A DNA stretch of 64,000 nt from Tribonema minus (taxonomy: Eukaryota > Sar > Xanthophyceae > Tribonematales > Tribonemataceae): positions 28,830 to 92,829 of the forward strand of contig JAFCMP010000192.1 of NCBI GenBank assembly GCA_017506865.1. The letters run 5' to 3'. Below, one piece after another: positions 24,390-38,093 of the stretch. Each line of letters opens with the position of its first letter. Positions within the stretch are counted from its first letter, which is position 1. Position numbers and translations under genes: made by a program. Below the pieces are notes generated by a model. It was not told the DNA's origin. It saw only the letters and a program-made list of their open reading frames with translations, and made no database searches.

Positions 24390-25766
24390 GACATCCGGGG
24401 CCAGCGGTCCTTGGCAGTGTGTGCGCTCATAAAGGTCAGAGGACCGGGTGTCAGCGCAGGTCTGCAGCCTCTCTGGCCCAGGTCTTCTGATGTGCTTCAG
24501 GCCAACTGGCTACATGCTGGCTGAGTACTTCAATGTTCACTGAAGCACAGCCTCATGCACAACGCAAGACTCAACAGAGCATGTGTTCAGATGACGTACT
24601 TGTGTCATGTGGTGTCTGTCTCCTGCGCTGGGCAAAGCACTGCTGACTTGAGACCTGATACCTTCGACTACGCCAGCTCTGCATGTACCAGCAAGTATGG
24701 CATCGCTTACAGACACCACAGCCACACTGTAAGTTGCTGGTGATGTGAGCATGTACCATGTTCATGTATTGCGTCTGGCATGTAAACATGGTGAGGTGTT
24801 TGCCGACCTTGACTGCCGTGAAGACATTGCCTTGCCCGCAAACTCCGGTCCTGAGCCACCATGATCAATGCCTGATGTGCTCAGTGCGCTATGCTGGTGA
24901 CCAGGGCCACCGCAAGACAACATTGAGGTCTTTCAGAAAGGTTCGTTGGCCCTGCCGTCTGATGCCCCATAAAATGCCCAGTGCTGCGAGAGAGCTTTGC
25001 TCGTGCCGCCACGGTCCAGAGCAGCACCGAGTTGCAGGTCATGAATGCATGAGAGGCATGTCGTGATGCACGGCAAGCTCCACCACCTCAGCATTGCACA
25101 CCTGCAAAAACACATCCCACCGTAGGTATACAATGTCAGTATGCAGATCAGCAGTGCTCGACGCATTGTATCAGTGTGCAGCATGATGTCAACATCACAC
25201 ACTTTTTAAAAAGTTCTTAGAAAGGTACGCAATTGGATGTGTGAAGCGCGTCATTGCACAGCACTGTATCCATCCATTCAGTCGCTGGTTGGGATGTCAA
25301 CCACACTATGCTCTGAAATTCGGAGGGATCGGCAGCGAGCCTGCAGATGAGATTGTGGCTCCAGCTGATTGCGTAAGCAGTGGTATGAAATTGCGTCTTC
25401 GAAGCACAAGTTATGCATCATGCACGCCTCAACACACAATGCTCAACTTATTACTGTTCGCAATGACCCAGAGGAGATGGGGCAAGTCACACCTCGAAAA
25501 AAAAGCAAGTCTCTCTCTGATTCTGCATATCATACGGTATGGGTTATACGGTAGGTATGGTTGCCAAAATTTGTTGCTTGAAAACTTTGCCGGAGGTGTG
25601 TGTGCTTTCCTACAGCTGTTGTGTAGTATCTTCGACTTCGAAGTCCCCGAGGGCTGATGAGACCAATTGGAAGGTCGTGCGTGAAGCAAGGAACCGACTG
25701 AGAAAGTGCTACAGAAATCACAGTTGAAATCACAGTTGGAGCAGTGAAGGCTACAAGGAGCAAGCA
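24390..25766. other. Intergenic between DNAAF11 and NUP54
   Basis: No gene is supported. A moderately coding-like stretch occurs at about 25369-25554 (frame with IASSKHKLCIMHASTHNAQL), without recognised family or splice partners; it could be a small exon of something unrecognised. Confidence 0.5.
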
Positions 25767-28700
25767 ATGTCGTTGTTCGGCAGCAAGCCAACAACCCCAA
25801 CGCCAGCCACCGGCTTCAGCTTCGGCCTTGCTCCTGCGGCTGCTGCATCGTTTGGAGCCGCCCCTTCGGCTCTCACATTTGCGCCAGCGCCCTCGACTTC
25901 AAGCCTTGGGGCACCCTTCGGCGGCTTTGGAACTCCTGCGCCTGCTGCGCAGTCAGCGTCAGGATTGTGGGGACAGCAACAGCAGCAGTCAGGCTATGGT
26001 GCGGCTACTCAGGCAGCACAGCCAGCACCATCTTCAGCGTTGGAGGATGCGCTGATTAGGCTGAACAGAGCCTATCAGGTCCAAGTGCCAGGCACCAACC
26101 AGCCCAACGGTGAATGCAGATTCAAGGTGAGGAGGTTAGCTCTCTTTGTATGCCACTGTACGGGACATGCTGGTGGCACCAGCGATTGGTTTCTTGTGAT
26201 ATCTTCTTCTACGTTGAGACCAGCTTCGGCCGCACGCTGCAGTACAGTGAGTCTAGTTACAGGGTGCACTTTTAACTGGCTGGTAGTAAGGTGCTCAGTT
26301 TCAGGGCACTGCACGCGCTCACTGTTTTGCATTGCATTGTGATGACATCCTATTTCTTTAAACACCTCATGTGTCCTGCATGCAGACTTGCAGCACACAA
26401 ACATTTTACATCTGCTTCGTTGACTTCTGTTGCGCTGCAGCATTTCTTCTACAACATGGTAGACCCTGCGGACAGACATCGCTATCCTCGACCGTCCTTC
26501 ATAGACCAAGCTGCATGGGATCAAGCAGAGAGGGACAATCCTCAGCCGGAGGACTGTGTGCCTGTGCCTGTGCTCGGGTTCAAGGCACTCCATGAGAGGC
26601 TGAGGCACCAGCAGGAGCATTCCATGAGCCTTAAGAGCAGCGTCAAGGTAAGCATGTGGCTACTTGATCTGTTCACTGCACGATTGCCTTGCACACTACA
26701 CAGATTGCTGGTAGTGGCGATTTGAGCATCTTCTCAGGCCTTTAAAGTGCACTGTACCTTATGCCCACCGTGCGACAAAAACATGTGCAGGGTTTGCACA
26801 GGCTACGTTTGATGATTACAAGCATCACATAGCATAATATACCCTCGCATCAAGCCCGAAACCGAGGTTATACTGCCGTTTGGGTGTTGTCTCCAAAACG
26901 TTTTAAACAGTGATGGCATAATCTGAGTGACTCAGCAGTCCAACAATGCATTTGCTATCACTGCCCTAGTCATGGCAGCACCACCAAGAAAAATAACCAA
27001 AGAAGGCACATGCTGAATGCGTTACCTTTAGGATGTGACCTTAGTTGAATGGAAAACATACATGTGGACAAGGCAGGTGCAACAGGGTACTTTCAATGTG
27101 CTTCCATCTCCTCACTCAGGACAAACTGCTACCATACCAGGAGAATGTTGCAGCAGCACCTAAGTGCTCGATGCGTCAATTTCGTCCATGACGGTGGAAT
27201 TCAATTGCGTGCCGACCACGCATGCAGGCATCAGTGCATTGTACTGGCAATCGGAAGAAGCTGTCGCTTCCAGGAGTCAACACGTCCCTTGCCGCATGCT
27301 TGTGCAGACATTGCAGGGGACAGTGCAGGCATTGCAACAGGCTGCCCACAAAGCAACGGGCGACCTTGAGCATGCCAGGCGAACTCAGGGAAAGCAGGCA
27401 ACTAGGTTCCTGCGGCTTCTGGGCATGATTGAGGTCCTCAGGGGCGTTGACTGTCCCCTGCAACCTGAGGAAGTGCAGCTGTTGCAGCGGCTAGAGCAGG
27501 TGGAACGCAGCATGGCAGTGCCTCAGAGGCAGCTGAATGAAATGAACTCTGCGGAAATGCAGGTGGGAATTGGGGTCGGGGAGTTGCAGGCCAATAACCA
27601 GGACAACGCTCAGGACTTGGCCGCCATTTTCAAGGTGAGAGATTATGTGGCGCACACAGAGGCGCAATAGGTCCTGCACATGTCAGCCACTTAAATGCTC
27701 CACACCCGTTACAAATTAACAATGTGATGGTGGATAGCGAATGCCAAATGTACCACATTACCTACCCAATGGAGCAGCAGCGTGAATGAAGTAGTTTCAA
27801 AGTTGGTGACACGCTCGACTACTGCTTCTCAGCAAAATGAGTTGGCATTTCATAAACTACGTCGACACGCATCCAGGCTGAGCAGTGGGCAACAGAAAGT
27901 GCTTCCTTGGGGATGTTCATCAATACTTTGCACAATAGATGGTATGCGTGACAAAGTCAGGCATATAGGGCCAAACAGTACGCAGGCCTCGACTGCAGCC
28001 CGTGGGGAGAGCCAAGAAGCGTTGTGCGGGCGTGCGCAGGCTGGTGTGTAGCCAGGCCTCATGCTGGGTTTCAGACAAGCAGTGGAGTCGCTACTGTTGC
28101 GGTTTGGCTTACTCTTGCAGTGTTGGATAGTGTTGGTGCACAATTCAGGGTCTTACCTCTGGGTTGAATTGCAACGGAGACACACGAGCTCGATCCAACA
28201 TAATCTTTGACCCAAACGTGATTGGCGTAGACTGTGGCACGTTGCTGTGGCAGCCTTTGAGTGGCAGCCTTTTTCTGCTCATAGCCTTCCCACTTCCACA
28301 ATCGGGCTTGGAGCACCCTGACAGATAAACTTGGACGTTGTATAAGTTATTGCCAATAGCTGTCGCTGATCCACGCCTTGACAACCAGGTTTTGATAGGC
28401 GATGTGCTGAGGTATGTCTGCCCTCCATTTTTGAACAAAATGGTATGCGCGCAGTGCATGTGTTGTAGGTAACTTGTGTCTTTCAACGCGCTCCATGTCT
28501 GGAATCGGGCTCATTTGAATCAAATCACTTACTTGATAACGCGCACTGCGACCCAATCATGCCTTGTTGCGGCAGAACTGGGGAGCAGCAGCAGCGAGAA
28601 GCATTGTAATCATGCAACTTCAGCATGCAACATGCATGCTCCATTGCACAGTCATAGCCATACGCTGGCAGCTAATGCAAAGCAGTAGCATTGCAAATCC

Positions 28701-29200
28701 TGGCGCAAGGCTTCACATTTCTGCTTCTTGAAGATATCGCTGCTCAACAACTTCTGGCCAAGTATCAGATGATACTTGCTGTGCTGCGATGTGGTCACAC
28801 ATACTTCACAATATTGTATGTTTACACCTATTGTCACAATTGGCTTGATGAATAGCAACAGAAGCCACTTGTTTCAGTTTGCAAGCTGCATGTGCCTGCG
28901 ATGATGTGGGCTGACATAGCTCTCTGTTGTGTACAAATTGGCAGCACTCCATACCTTAGCATGCGCCAATGCCTGTATGCACATCGTTACATGTTCGCTG
29001 TTGACTGATTTAACCTTGTTGGTACAGTAGAACAGAAGATGCAATACAAGTCGAGAATATTCAGATTATGATACCATATTTTTCTCGTTGGTGCACTGTT
29101 CTGATAGGCGCTAGCAGCACAGAAGGAGGCTCTGGAGCACCTCTCCCAAACGGTGAAGAAGGATGCGCGAGATGTTGACATCATCAAGAAGTCAATGTAG
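25767..29200 (+). CDS. NUP54: Nucleoporin 54 (FG-repeat channel nucleoporin)
   Basis: Four exons, 25767-26126, 26441-26647, 27308-27634 and 29108-29200, all meet in phase 0 and give 328 residues. NUP54 with NUP58 and NUP62 forms the central channel complex of the nuclear pore. Residues 1-90 carry FG-type repeats in Ala/Pro/Ser sequence (SLFGSK, GFSFGLAP, FGGFGTPAP). The NUP54 core follows: HFFYNMVDPADRHRYPRP, VLGFKALHERLRHQQ, then heptad-rich helices (LRLLGMIEVLRGVDCPLQPE) and a short terminal helix ending DVDIIKKSM. The start at 25767 is the first ATG before the FG region. The final exon follows a 1473-bp intron and has a TAG acceptor choice that could shift by a few codons. Shorter than animal NUP54 (about 500) mainly in the FG region. 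Confidence 0.88.
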
Positions 29201-31219
29201 CCCTGTTTTTGTTCACGAGCCTGGTGCTGGAGCTGTCTCTGCTGTTGCTGCTGCTGTTGGCACGCTGGTGTTGCCTTTAAATTCTGGCATGATGAGATTT
29301 GGTGCCCATGCCTGGGTTTGCCGTTTTTCTCCAAGGCACAGTTTTGAATACACACTGCAAACAGCGCACATCGCTTTTCCTTGCTTTGCCCCTGCCGGTT
29401 TTGTCATCGCACAAAGCCCCATTTGGTCTCTAATGGTGCTACGAATAGAAGTCAGACTGTGTGAAGCTGGAGGCAGCCCTGCGAGACGGAAAACATGATG
29501 TCACACTGTTCAACCACCGCAACCTTCAAGTTGCTGTGCACTATGCTGACGCGTGCTGCCACTACCATTGCCATGTGTCCATCAACCCTTGCTGGCAGTT
29601 CCGTGATCTGTCTTGATTTTGTTTCAGTGCACTTGCCATGCATCCTTGAGGCATTGCTTGCCATTGCGTGACCCGGGTTGTTTTCCCTTCAGTGTTGTGG
29701 CATTGCTCTGCATTTGTTCGCTCACTGCTAGCGCCACACTATGGCGCAAGTCCGACTGCATGTTGCGTAAGGCTGGACAACTTGTGGATGTTCGGGCAGT
29801 CTGCTTTGAGCTGTTCAGGCAGTCTGATTCAGTTTGTTGAACTGAGAATGCGTGCATACTTCTGGTACGGCTTGGGTGTGTATGCAGACAGACAGTTACA
29901 AGTGATCTGCAGTGAAAAACGAATGGGATCGAAGCAGTGAACAGATCTTGCGCGCTCTGTGGGCAGTTTTTCGTGTACCTGCTAATAGGGGGGGGGTGAA
30001 GGCAGTGGGAGCGTCACCTGCTTGCAATGCTCCTTGCCGGCCAGTGTGGGCCGAGAGGCCTCGTGTTTCAACATTTGAGGAGTCTGAGGCCTACGACTAC
30101 CACCACTGCCCCACCACCACCCCATACCCGGCGATCGGAAACAACCATCGTCGGAAAAGCACCCAAACAATCCGGGTGCACAGCAGTGGCTGACGACAGG
30201 GGGGACAAAGCAGGCAGCGCCCAAGCCTCGCTTTGATCCCTAGCCACCCACTTGTGCACGGTCAGTGCAAGTGGAACACTTACAAGCTGCTAGGAAGCAA
30301 CTCTCACTGCAGCACGTATCACGGCAGCGCACAAACCTAATCCTCATCGAAGCATCACGCTTCAACATCTCTGGCTGCGCAGAGGGCCGACGGATTCAAG
30401 TGACTGGGGGATGTCACGATCACCTATGGCTGCGCAGAGGAGCGACGCTGAGCCGACTCACAGACGATAAGAGCAGCCTTGTCGCAAGATACGACAGCAG
30501 CAGAAAGCTGAGCTCACAGAGCTACAGTTCCATTGCAAGTGGCTAAGGAACATCAAGCACAGCGCTGAATGGAAGCGCTTGGGAGCACAAAGCAGGAATG
30601 GCTCACGACGGTGCTCATCATTTGTTGAGCACGAAGCAGCGCTGTGGTGACTTGTGCCTGACATGCATGGTGACTGTTGCGTGCCCATACGTCACATGCG
30701 TTGCTGTGGTGTGAATATGACTTGTTATCCCGTATCCTCACTGCTCGGCATCTGGTGTCCACACACATAATTGCAACAGAAGCTGTTTTGGCTGGCGTTG
30801 CCTCTCTATCATTATGAGGGCACGCTGAACGGCAGAGAGCCGTTGACAGCGCAGACGCCTCAACTCCAACCGTTTGCCGGGAAGGGCGACGCCCTTTTGG
30901 TCGTCAATTGGTACTTTCGTTCTTCTTGGTGACCAAGACCACCCCAGGACAACATTGCTGCCTCAGTGATGGCTCGCGCAGCCCTGAGATCTGGCGGCAC
31001 ACAGTGCCCATTGCGGCAGTAGAGCGTTGTGCTGCCGCCCGCCCCCCTGCATACACAAATGTAGTGATGTAGAAGTATGAAAACGAATCAAAAGATCGTA
31101 CAGCTCTTAAGTATACTACTTCTACTATAGTATAAGCACTTCTAGTTCTACTTGGTAAGGGGCATGAGGACTACAGTGACCGCAGTGTCTACTGCTTCTA
31201 CAACAGTGGCTGACGCCGG
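29201..31219. other. Intergenic, no supported gene
   Basis: About 2 kb after NUP54 without a convincing coding frame. Contains a G run at 29988-29995. It ends where a LINE relic starts. Confidence 0.5.
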
Positions 31220-31955
31220 CAATGTGGACGAAGCCCCTCCCTGGCCCGCTCGAAGAGCTGGCGGCGGCACGCCTGGCGCTGCCCTTGTGTGTGGCCCAGC
31301 TGCCGACGCGCGCTGGTGGGCTTGGGCTGTCTCACCTGCGCACCACGGCGGTAGCAGCGTACGTGAGGCAGATGACGACCATGCTGCACAGGCAGGCGCT
31401 GCGGGTGCTCTCTGGCATGCCCGACCCAGCTGCACCCGAGGACCTGCCACCTATGCCCCCAACAGCAGCAGAAGCAGCGGACGGCCCTCTGCCGCCACTG
31501 TTTGTGGCCCTGGGTGCCAGCGTCCGTCACCTTTGGGGGGTTTTTGAGGTCCCTTTGAGTCCCGATGGCGCGGTGGTGCCGCCGGCCGCCGATGCGCAGG
31601 GGCCGGCACCGGCCCCGGCGCCCCGCCGGCAGGTCTTGTCTTCGCCCCTCTTGGCGTGGGCGGCGGGTGTCACTGTGTCGCCAACGTTACACTGTAGCTT
31701 TGATGGCGGCTACTGCTGCTGGCCCTCCCTTGCCCGATAAAAACCCAGTACGTGAGGGGGAACAGCTGGCGCCTGGTGCAGCCGTTGGAGCGTGCCAGTG
31801 ACGCGCCGCCCGCTGATGGCGCGGACGACCAAGACGTCTTTGACGGGCGCGTGCGGCTGCAGTGATACCTCTCTGCCCGCCTCTCCCGCCTGGCGTGGCG
31901 CCTGCTGCTGCATGACCTGCGGCTGCTTGGTGGCGCCGGCGAATCGCTGACCCCT
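31220..31955 (+). mobile_element. Degenerate LINE fragment (reverse transcriptase C-terminal region)
   Basis: Translation in two frames matches the segment at roughly 50690-51420 of the larger LINE in this window: AQLPTRAGGLGLSHLRTT against AQLPARAGGLGLPHLRTT, then GPLPPLFVALGASVRHLWGV against GPLPPLFLALRASVQLLWRA. Same strand, but truncated at both ends and with frame changes and an in-frame stop (near 31862). No complete catalytic core is present, so it is a dead copy. Confidence 0.82.
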
Positions 31956-33338
31956 GCAAGCTCAGTGTTTTGTGCACGCCACAAGCGCCATGCAAGGCTC
32001 CCACAAAAAAATATGAAGTCGGGCCTTAGCTGTGAGGGAAGCATTGCCATCGCAACCAGCACCTGGGCGAAGCTGAAAAACTAACGAGTGACCAAGGCTG
32101 CACGCAGCGCAGTGGCGCCAAACGCTTTCATACTAGTAGGCCCAGGATGGCACTGCAAGTTGGCGTTCTCCCACTACCCCCTAGTGTAATGCTGCTATTG
32201 CCTCGACGGCGTGCACTTCCAAAAGCATGCTGTCACCCTATTCATGGCTCAAAGGGGCATACGTGCCATCGACAGCTTGCAGTAGGGCCCGCTGGCGTAA
32301 TGCAGCCATACCTGACGTAGTCTGACACGTCACGGTAGACGTTAAGGCGGAATAGGTGATGACTGTCAACTTGAAGGAGTCGAACGCTTCAGGATCTTTT
32401 GTCAAAGTTGAAAAGTTTTGGAACAATACAGTCACGTGACGTGTGAAGTTTTGGAACACTTGGCGTTTGAAGGAGCTAGTTCTTGCGCAACAACAGATGC
32501 GAACGTTGATAGCTGGAACAACAGCGCGGCGTCGTATGGACCACGCACTGACCCAACGGCACCCCACAGCCCTGGGAATATAAGGAGATGCGCCGTGGAG
32601 TCAACGGACGACAGGGTGACGACTTATATTCTCACTGGAACCAGGCTATATTCTCAGCACACACACTCTTCACACTTCAGCGCCGCGGCCTCCAGACTGC
32701 GGACTACAGCGACGCCACCGGCGCACACTCCCCAGTATACACGACATCAGGCCACTCGTTTCAAGACTACACAGCAGGGCCTGCGCTGCATATCTGCAGA
32801 CTAGGTACTACGCCCGCTTGCAAACTCCAGCACTGCACCGCTTTGCCCTGTAGTCCCCAGTCTGCAGTCGCTGTGCAGCGCTCCTGCATCCCCAGACTTG
32901 GCAAGGTCGCATGATGTCCTGACACTGCACTGGCGCGGTGGTGTAATAGCCTCAGAAGTAGTGGCGCGTGTCATGTATCCCGCAGACTGCACCGCTTTGC
33001 CTTGTAGTCTCCAGCCTGCAGTCGCTCTGCAGCGCTCTTGCATCCCCAGACTTTGCAAAGTCGCTTGATGTCCTGGCACTGCACTGGTGCAGTAGTGCAT
33101 CAACCTCAGCAGTAGTGGCGCGTGTCATGCAATACTATCCCGCAGACTGTGCCACAATGCCCTTTAGTCTTCAGCCTGCAGTCGCTGTGCAGCACTCCTG
33201 CATCCCTAGACTTTTCAAAGTCGCTTGGTGTCCTGACTCTGCACTGGTGCAGTGCGCCGCACAGGTGCAGTCAATACGGTATTGCATCACTTACGCACAT
33301 GCCTCGTCTCACCCTGCACATGCGCCCACTTTCCAAAT
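31956..33338. other. Non-coding accessory stretch with tandem repeats
   Basis: No gene supported. The right half is occupied by the roughly 155-bp tandem repeat listed separately. Confidence 0.5.
32825..33265. repeat. Tandem repeat, about 155-bp unit, three copies
   Basis: Equivalent points fall near 32834, 32988 and 33148, a period of 154-160 bp. Each unit carries a TGCACCGCTTTGCC-like word, CAGCCTGCAGTCGCT, CTCCTGCATCCC, GATGTCCTG and GTGGCGCGTGTCATG with about 10-15% divergence. Confidence 0.82.
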
Positions 33339-34085
33339 ATGCAGGTGGCAATGGCGTTGGCCGACGTCGTCGGAGTCAACAAAGAAGCTCGCAAGAGCAA
33401 ACATGTCTACGGCAGCGCCAAGGCTCTGCTGACGACACTCGTGCCTGACGACGTCGACGCCAACCTGAGCAAAGCAAAGGCTGATGCTGGGAGACTCAAG
33501 AGCCTCAAGGTGCCGCCACGCAAGGTCGGCGAGACGTTCGCGCTCCTGGAGTCGGTCATTGAGAGTGAGGTACGAGCTGGTGCAATGTGCGCGTCATGCA
33601 CTTGCTGTGTGCACTATGTCATGTGTGACTGATGCACGCGCAGCTCGCAGCTATTTACGCGTGACACTGGCGTCACTTGCCTGCATGGTTGGTTGGTGTC
33701 TGATGAGAGCGTGCGCTGATCGATGCGCAAGCAGCAATGTACCCGTTGATTGTGCTCATGGAGTTACTTTGACGTCCCTCAACACTTTATACACGTTGAA
33801 GGCGATAGTGATTGCCTTTGTGTGGCCAAGAAGCGCGCTCGTGACCTGTGGGTATTGTTCCATGAGAGCAGGCGCGAATGCATCGTGTACATGTGCAAGA
33901 CCATGACGTCCAGAGAGATAGGATCGAAATCAATCATTCAGGGTGTCATAGCCCGCCTGAAGACATTGGGATCCTCCCTTCCGTCCACCTTCCGCCCTCG
34001 CAGCGAAGAGGACGAGAATTTTCTAATCAGCTCTGACGAGTTTGCATACTCAGCAAAGACGCTGTTGAACGTGCTGAGTCTTTGA
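33339..34085 (+). pseudogene. Compact unknown ORF fragments, virus- or element-like (first part)
   Basis: Two coding-like segments on the plus strand: 33339-33570 (contains ALADVVGVNKEARKSKHVYG, Lys/Ala-rich helical) and about 33745-34085 (contains VPQHFIHVEGDSDCLCVAKK, DLWVLFHESRRECIVYMCK and FLISSDEFAYSAKTLLNVLS). A GT at 33571 could be a splice donor, or the gap may be an insertion. The second segment ends at a TGA, but the plus-one frame continues smoothly across it (DEYSEQLSNAAYDNDEIEAQ) into the next feature. That suggests a single-base frameshift in one ancestral gene. No family recognised. Confidence 0.5.
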
Positions 34086-34086
34086 C

Positions 34087-37000
34087 GAGTATTCAGAGCA
34101 GCTGAGCAACGCTGCATATGACAATGACGAGATTGAAGCACAGTTGTACAACCGAACCGACGTACAGGAAGGATCCGGCAGACCCACAGTGTTGGGTGTG
34201 GCACTTACACTTATGGCTGTAATGGCAACTGCGTACACGGTGCGTAACGTTGTCAACCACCGTCTGCATCAGCCAATGGCCGACTATGTCGAAACCAAGG
34301 ACAATGGCACAGATATTGTGCTTGCCGCACAGTCATCTGCGTCCCCCTTTGGCATCCAAGCGGCGCCCATCCTTCCCAGTGTGCCTGTACACAGCACAGC
34401 AACATCTGCACCTAGCGCCGCAGGCAAGTCAACTGCCAACGTCGTGGAGCAACACATCACGGCGGCGACGAGGCAATCCCTAACTCCGTTGCAGCTCCAG
34501 CAAGTTGTGGATGACATTCGCTCGATGGGAGACAGCGTGCCGCCGGCTCTCCTCAAATTCTCGGCGAAGGCGGTAGAAGCCGCAGTCAAGTACGATCGTG
34601 ACATGAGCCATCTAGCTGATATCCGTGACGGTGCAAGTTCGGGTCTGGCTGATATAACGGCCATCAAAGACATAGTTGGTGTGTGCAAGGAGGGTGCGCC
34701 ATCTGCGGTGATGGCGCATGCCCACTGGCAAGATCTGTACTTGAGGACACGTCATGCTGCTCCACTTTGGTTTTTATGGATGACGAGATGCAGGAGCTGG
34801 CATCCGCTGCCCTGGCGACATGCAACGCCAACATGCTCAATGCCATGGGAGATGGAGCGGCAATGACAGATACCGTGTTGGCAGAGATTGTGACTTCTGC
34901 GGACGGTGTGCCGGAGCTCGCCCCGGTGATGAGGCATGCGCTAACAGCCATTTCAGATCACGAACTTCAGAATGCATACATGGGTACTCTGGGGGGGGTG
35001 ATGGCGCGCCGCCAGGACATGCAGCTCCCTCTCACACCAACACAGAAGGCCGCATCGTGCATTGCCAAAGTTGCGGAAGGAGAGGGTGATGACATTTCGA
35101 ATCTGAAGAGCGCCGCAGCGCTCAATGGGAGCATGCAATCGCTGCAGGAGGCAGGTGTAGTCGCAGCGAGGCGTGTTGCGCACAAAGCCGTGCTCGACAT
35201 GAACGCAGGCCATCTGCAACACTCTTATGAACAAATGCCTGATGGTGCCAGGAGCGCTGAGTCTGACGCTATTGTGAATGGCGCCTCCGAACTCATAGAT
35301 GCTGTCCAGAACGCCAGCAACGGACCGCAGGAGCTCACGCGGGCATCCGATATGGTGGACAGCGTCATCACACAATATGAGGGGGCAGATTTTGACACGC
35401 CGCTCAAAACAGCGGGAACTGAGGTGGTGCGCAGAATGGTGAGTGGAGCTTTAGAGAATGGGCTGACAAGTGCAGTGCTGAGAGAAATCGAACAGCTTCC
35501 TGCGCGGGTGAAGGGAGCAGAGACTGGCAAGCTCGTGAGCGATCTGAGAGAAGACGTGGCATTCTCCAACGCCTTTGAAGCTGTCAAGTCAGCTGCTTCA
35601 ATGGTGAATGTCGGCGCTGTCACTCGCCATGGGCTGGATGATAGCGGAAGAGAGATAGAGATTTTTGCGCAGCCTCTACAACAGTTGACTGCAATACAGT
35701 CGCAAGCAAATTCAGAGCACGTGAAGGGGCTGGTGCAGAAGGAGCAGAAGCACCTGATGGACCTCGCAATAGAAAATGTTGCACGCCAAGGAGAGCACAT
35801 TGGCAACGCGGCACTGGCTGAGCTGGCGGAGTCCAGCTCAGATGGCCGAATCATGAGTGTCATGGTGCAGAGAGTCGACAGGTGTGCGGCAAAGGCAACC
35901 AAGGCAGGCTTGTTTGAGACACCAGATGGCGTGAAGCTTCACAAAGCACTCGCAGTGATCAGCCAAGCGGCTGCATTCTTCAACAGCTTCATGAAATTGA
36001 GAGAAGTCGTGGTGGGCGGCGCCCTCCAACAATCGATAAAGAAGCAGATTCGAAGCTTGTCAGCGGAGCGCTGGAGTCGGCAAAGCTGTTGGGGGGTGCA
36101 AGAGTCACCTCAGTTGTGGATGATGCTGTAGCCGACAGGGTTTCGACGCGATTGCAGTCCTCCCACATCAACATCAGCACAGCACCAGACTTCATAACGC
36201 AAGGTGAGGCGGTGACGTCGGCCGTCAAGCTATGGCTTGAAGTGAGCAGGATGTCGCTCACCCCGTCAACCCCCAAAGCAGCAGCAAAGCTCATGGAGAA
36301 GACTGGCGATGTGTACGCAGCTATCAAGAGCACGGTCCAAAGTGATTTGTGGCGTACGAAGCTGGTGAACAGAGGGCCAGACGGTCAGGATCATTCACGG
36401 CGCGTCCACCGCACCGTTCGACGCTGACGACTTTACGCTTCTGGTTGAATGCGCCACGTCGAATGAGTGCGCAAACACGCACGTCGTAACGGCGGCTCTG
36501 GGTGTCATGACGGCGAAACACATGGTGCAGCACGACGCCCTCAAAAAGCCACAGATATGCGTGCGTTCACCCAACATCTTTCGGAACAAACGAAATCTGC
36601 GGTCGTAAAGGAGTACATTGAGGGGGCTGGGCACCCGTTTCATCATGACGAGATGTCACTGGCCAACCTCGGCGCGGTTCACGCCAATACAGATGCAAAC
36701 ATAGTTGTTGAGAGTGTGGGCAAGCTGGCGACTGATGATGCAATCAGTACGGCTCTGGCAGCGGTGTATCAGAGCAAGCTTGATGCCGTTCAGGAAAGTT
36801 CGAGCACGCACGCCATGTTCGGCGCCATGGAGGTGAGCAACGTTGTGCGCGACCTGACCACGCCTGTGCCCCATGTCGTCCCTTCAGTGACATCTGTGGT
36901 TGCTCAAGAGTCGCCACAGCAGGAGACCCCATCCCAAGCGACAGTTGTTGTTTCAGAAGCTATTGATGATGCGTCGCCATCACCAGAGCCAGCGGTGTCC

Positions 37001-38087
37001 GAACCGATTTTGGAAACCTTGGTGGTCCAGCCAGCTGTGGAGCAAGAAGTCGCTGTTGCCGACAATGATGCTGTATCAGCAGCTGCATCAGCAACAACTG
37101 AACCAGCAGCAGATACCACTGCACAATCAAGTGTTGATGCTGTGAGCGAGAGCTCATCTGCGCTGTTAACACGTGTGCTGGAAGGACTCGAGAGCGGCAG
37201 CATGACTGCCAAAGAAGCGATGGAGCTCCTGACGCCTTTGACAAAGATGACCGCAGTGCGAGGTGACCGCGCAATACAGAAAGCGAATTTTACGGCGGAG
37301 CAACTGCAAGACAATCAAAGCATCATCGACGGTACCTCGGTACTGGGAAGCATCCGGCGTCCGAATCTGGCGAAACAGATGCAGGTCGGCTGCAGCAAAC
37401 AAGGTGAAGACCTGTTCAAGCGGTTGACCGAGCTCAAGGCCAAGACGGACGCTAATATGGACACTCATGGTAAAGCCACGCTTGTGAGCAAACAGAATTC
37501 GCCAACCCGTGTCACACTAGAGAGACACGCGACAAGGGTAAAGCGCACTCAGCCTGATAGGCGCGCCAAAAGGGACAGAGGCACGACTTTTGAGGTTCTT
37601 GCAACATTGTCAGGGTCAGGCCAAGACTTTCTAGATGCAGTCAGGTCCCTTGCACTGGGCACAGAAAGCGAGGCAAAGATACTGGCAGTAGTTGAACCGT
37701 TCCTCAACGTACCTAATGAGCAGCTGGGCATGACCGTTGAGGAAGTGGCTGCTGCACACAACTCAAACATTATTAGTGGTGCGTTGAATGCGCTCCAGGC
37801 CAGAGTGATTCTGACGACGCTAAGGTACTCCAGCAGCATCACATACCGCCACCTGAGCAGCGGTGGCGGCCGCTGCGGCGTTAGCTGTCAGTGGAGAGTG
37901 GGACTCCTGTGCAGCCATGATGGAGGAAGCCGTGAGCAACCCCGGCATGTACGACCAGCTAGTGTTTGCGACTGGGTTCGCCGGCTTCGCAACTGGACCC
38001 GTGTGCGCGGCTGGCGGTAACGCTCTGCTGGTTGGGGGGGGCGCAGCTGCGGGAGGTGTTGCAGGCGCTGCTGCTGAAGAAGTTTGA
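34087..38087 (+). pseudogene. Large broken intronless ORF, unknown, about 1300 codons
   Basis: Five or more overlapping plus-strand frames follow one another with continuous amino-acid character: about 34087-34730, 34700-36040, 36040-36400, 36400-36560, 36555-37840 and 37860-38087. Each switch looks like a small indel, not a splice site. The product would be strongly helical and Ala/Ser/Val/Glu-rich, with one membrane segment near the start (LGVALTLMAVMATAYTV). It also has a Pro/Thr/Ser/Glu-rich middle (about 36870-37150) and a Gly/Ala-rich hydrophobic C-terminus (GFAGFATGPVCAAGG). No conserved enzyme motif seen. The absence of introns over 4 kb contrasts with every cellular gene here and points to a viral or mobile origin, or to a recently acquired orphan gene. 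The breaks suggest it is dead, unless they are assembly errors. Confidence 0.5.
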
Positions 38088-38093
38088 ATCAGG

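Noticed and set aside
25531-25575. TACGGTA words and GGTTGCCAAAA resembling the hAT terminus in RPL18A
   Set aside because: The order and orientation do not fit an element end, and there is no partner terminus or target duplication.
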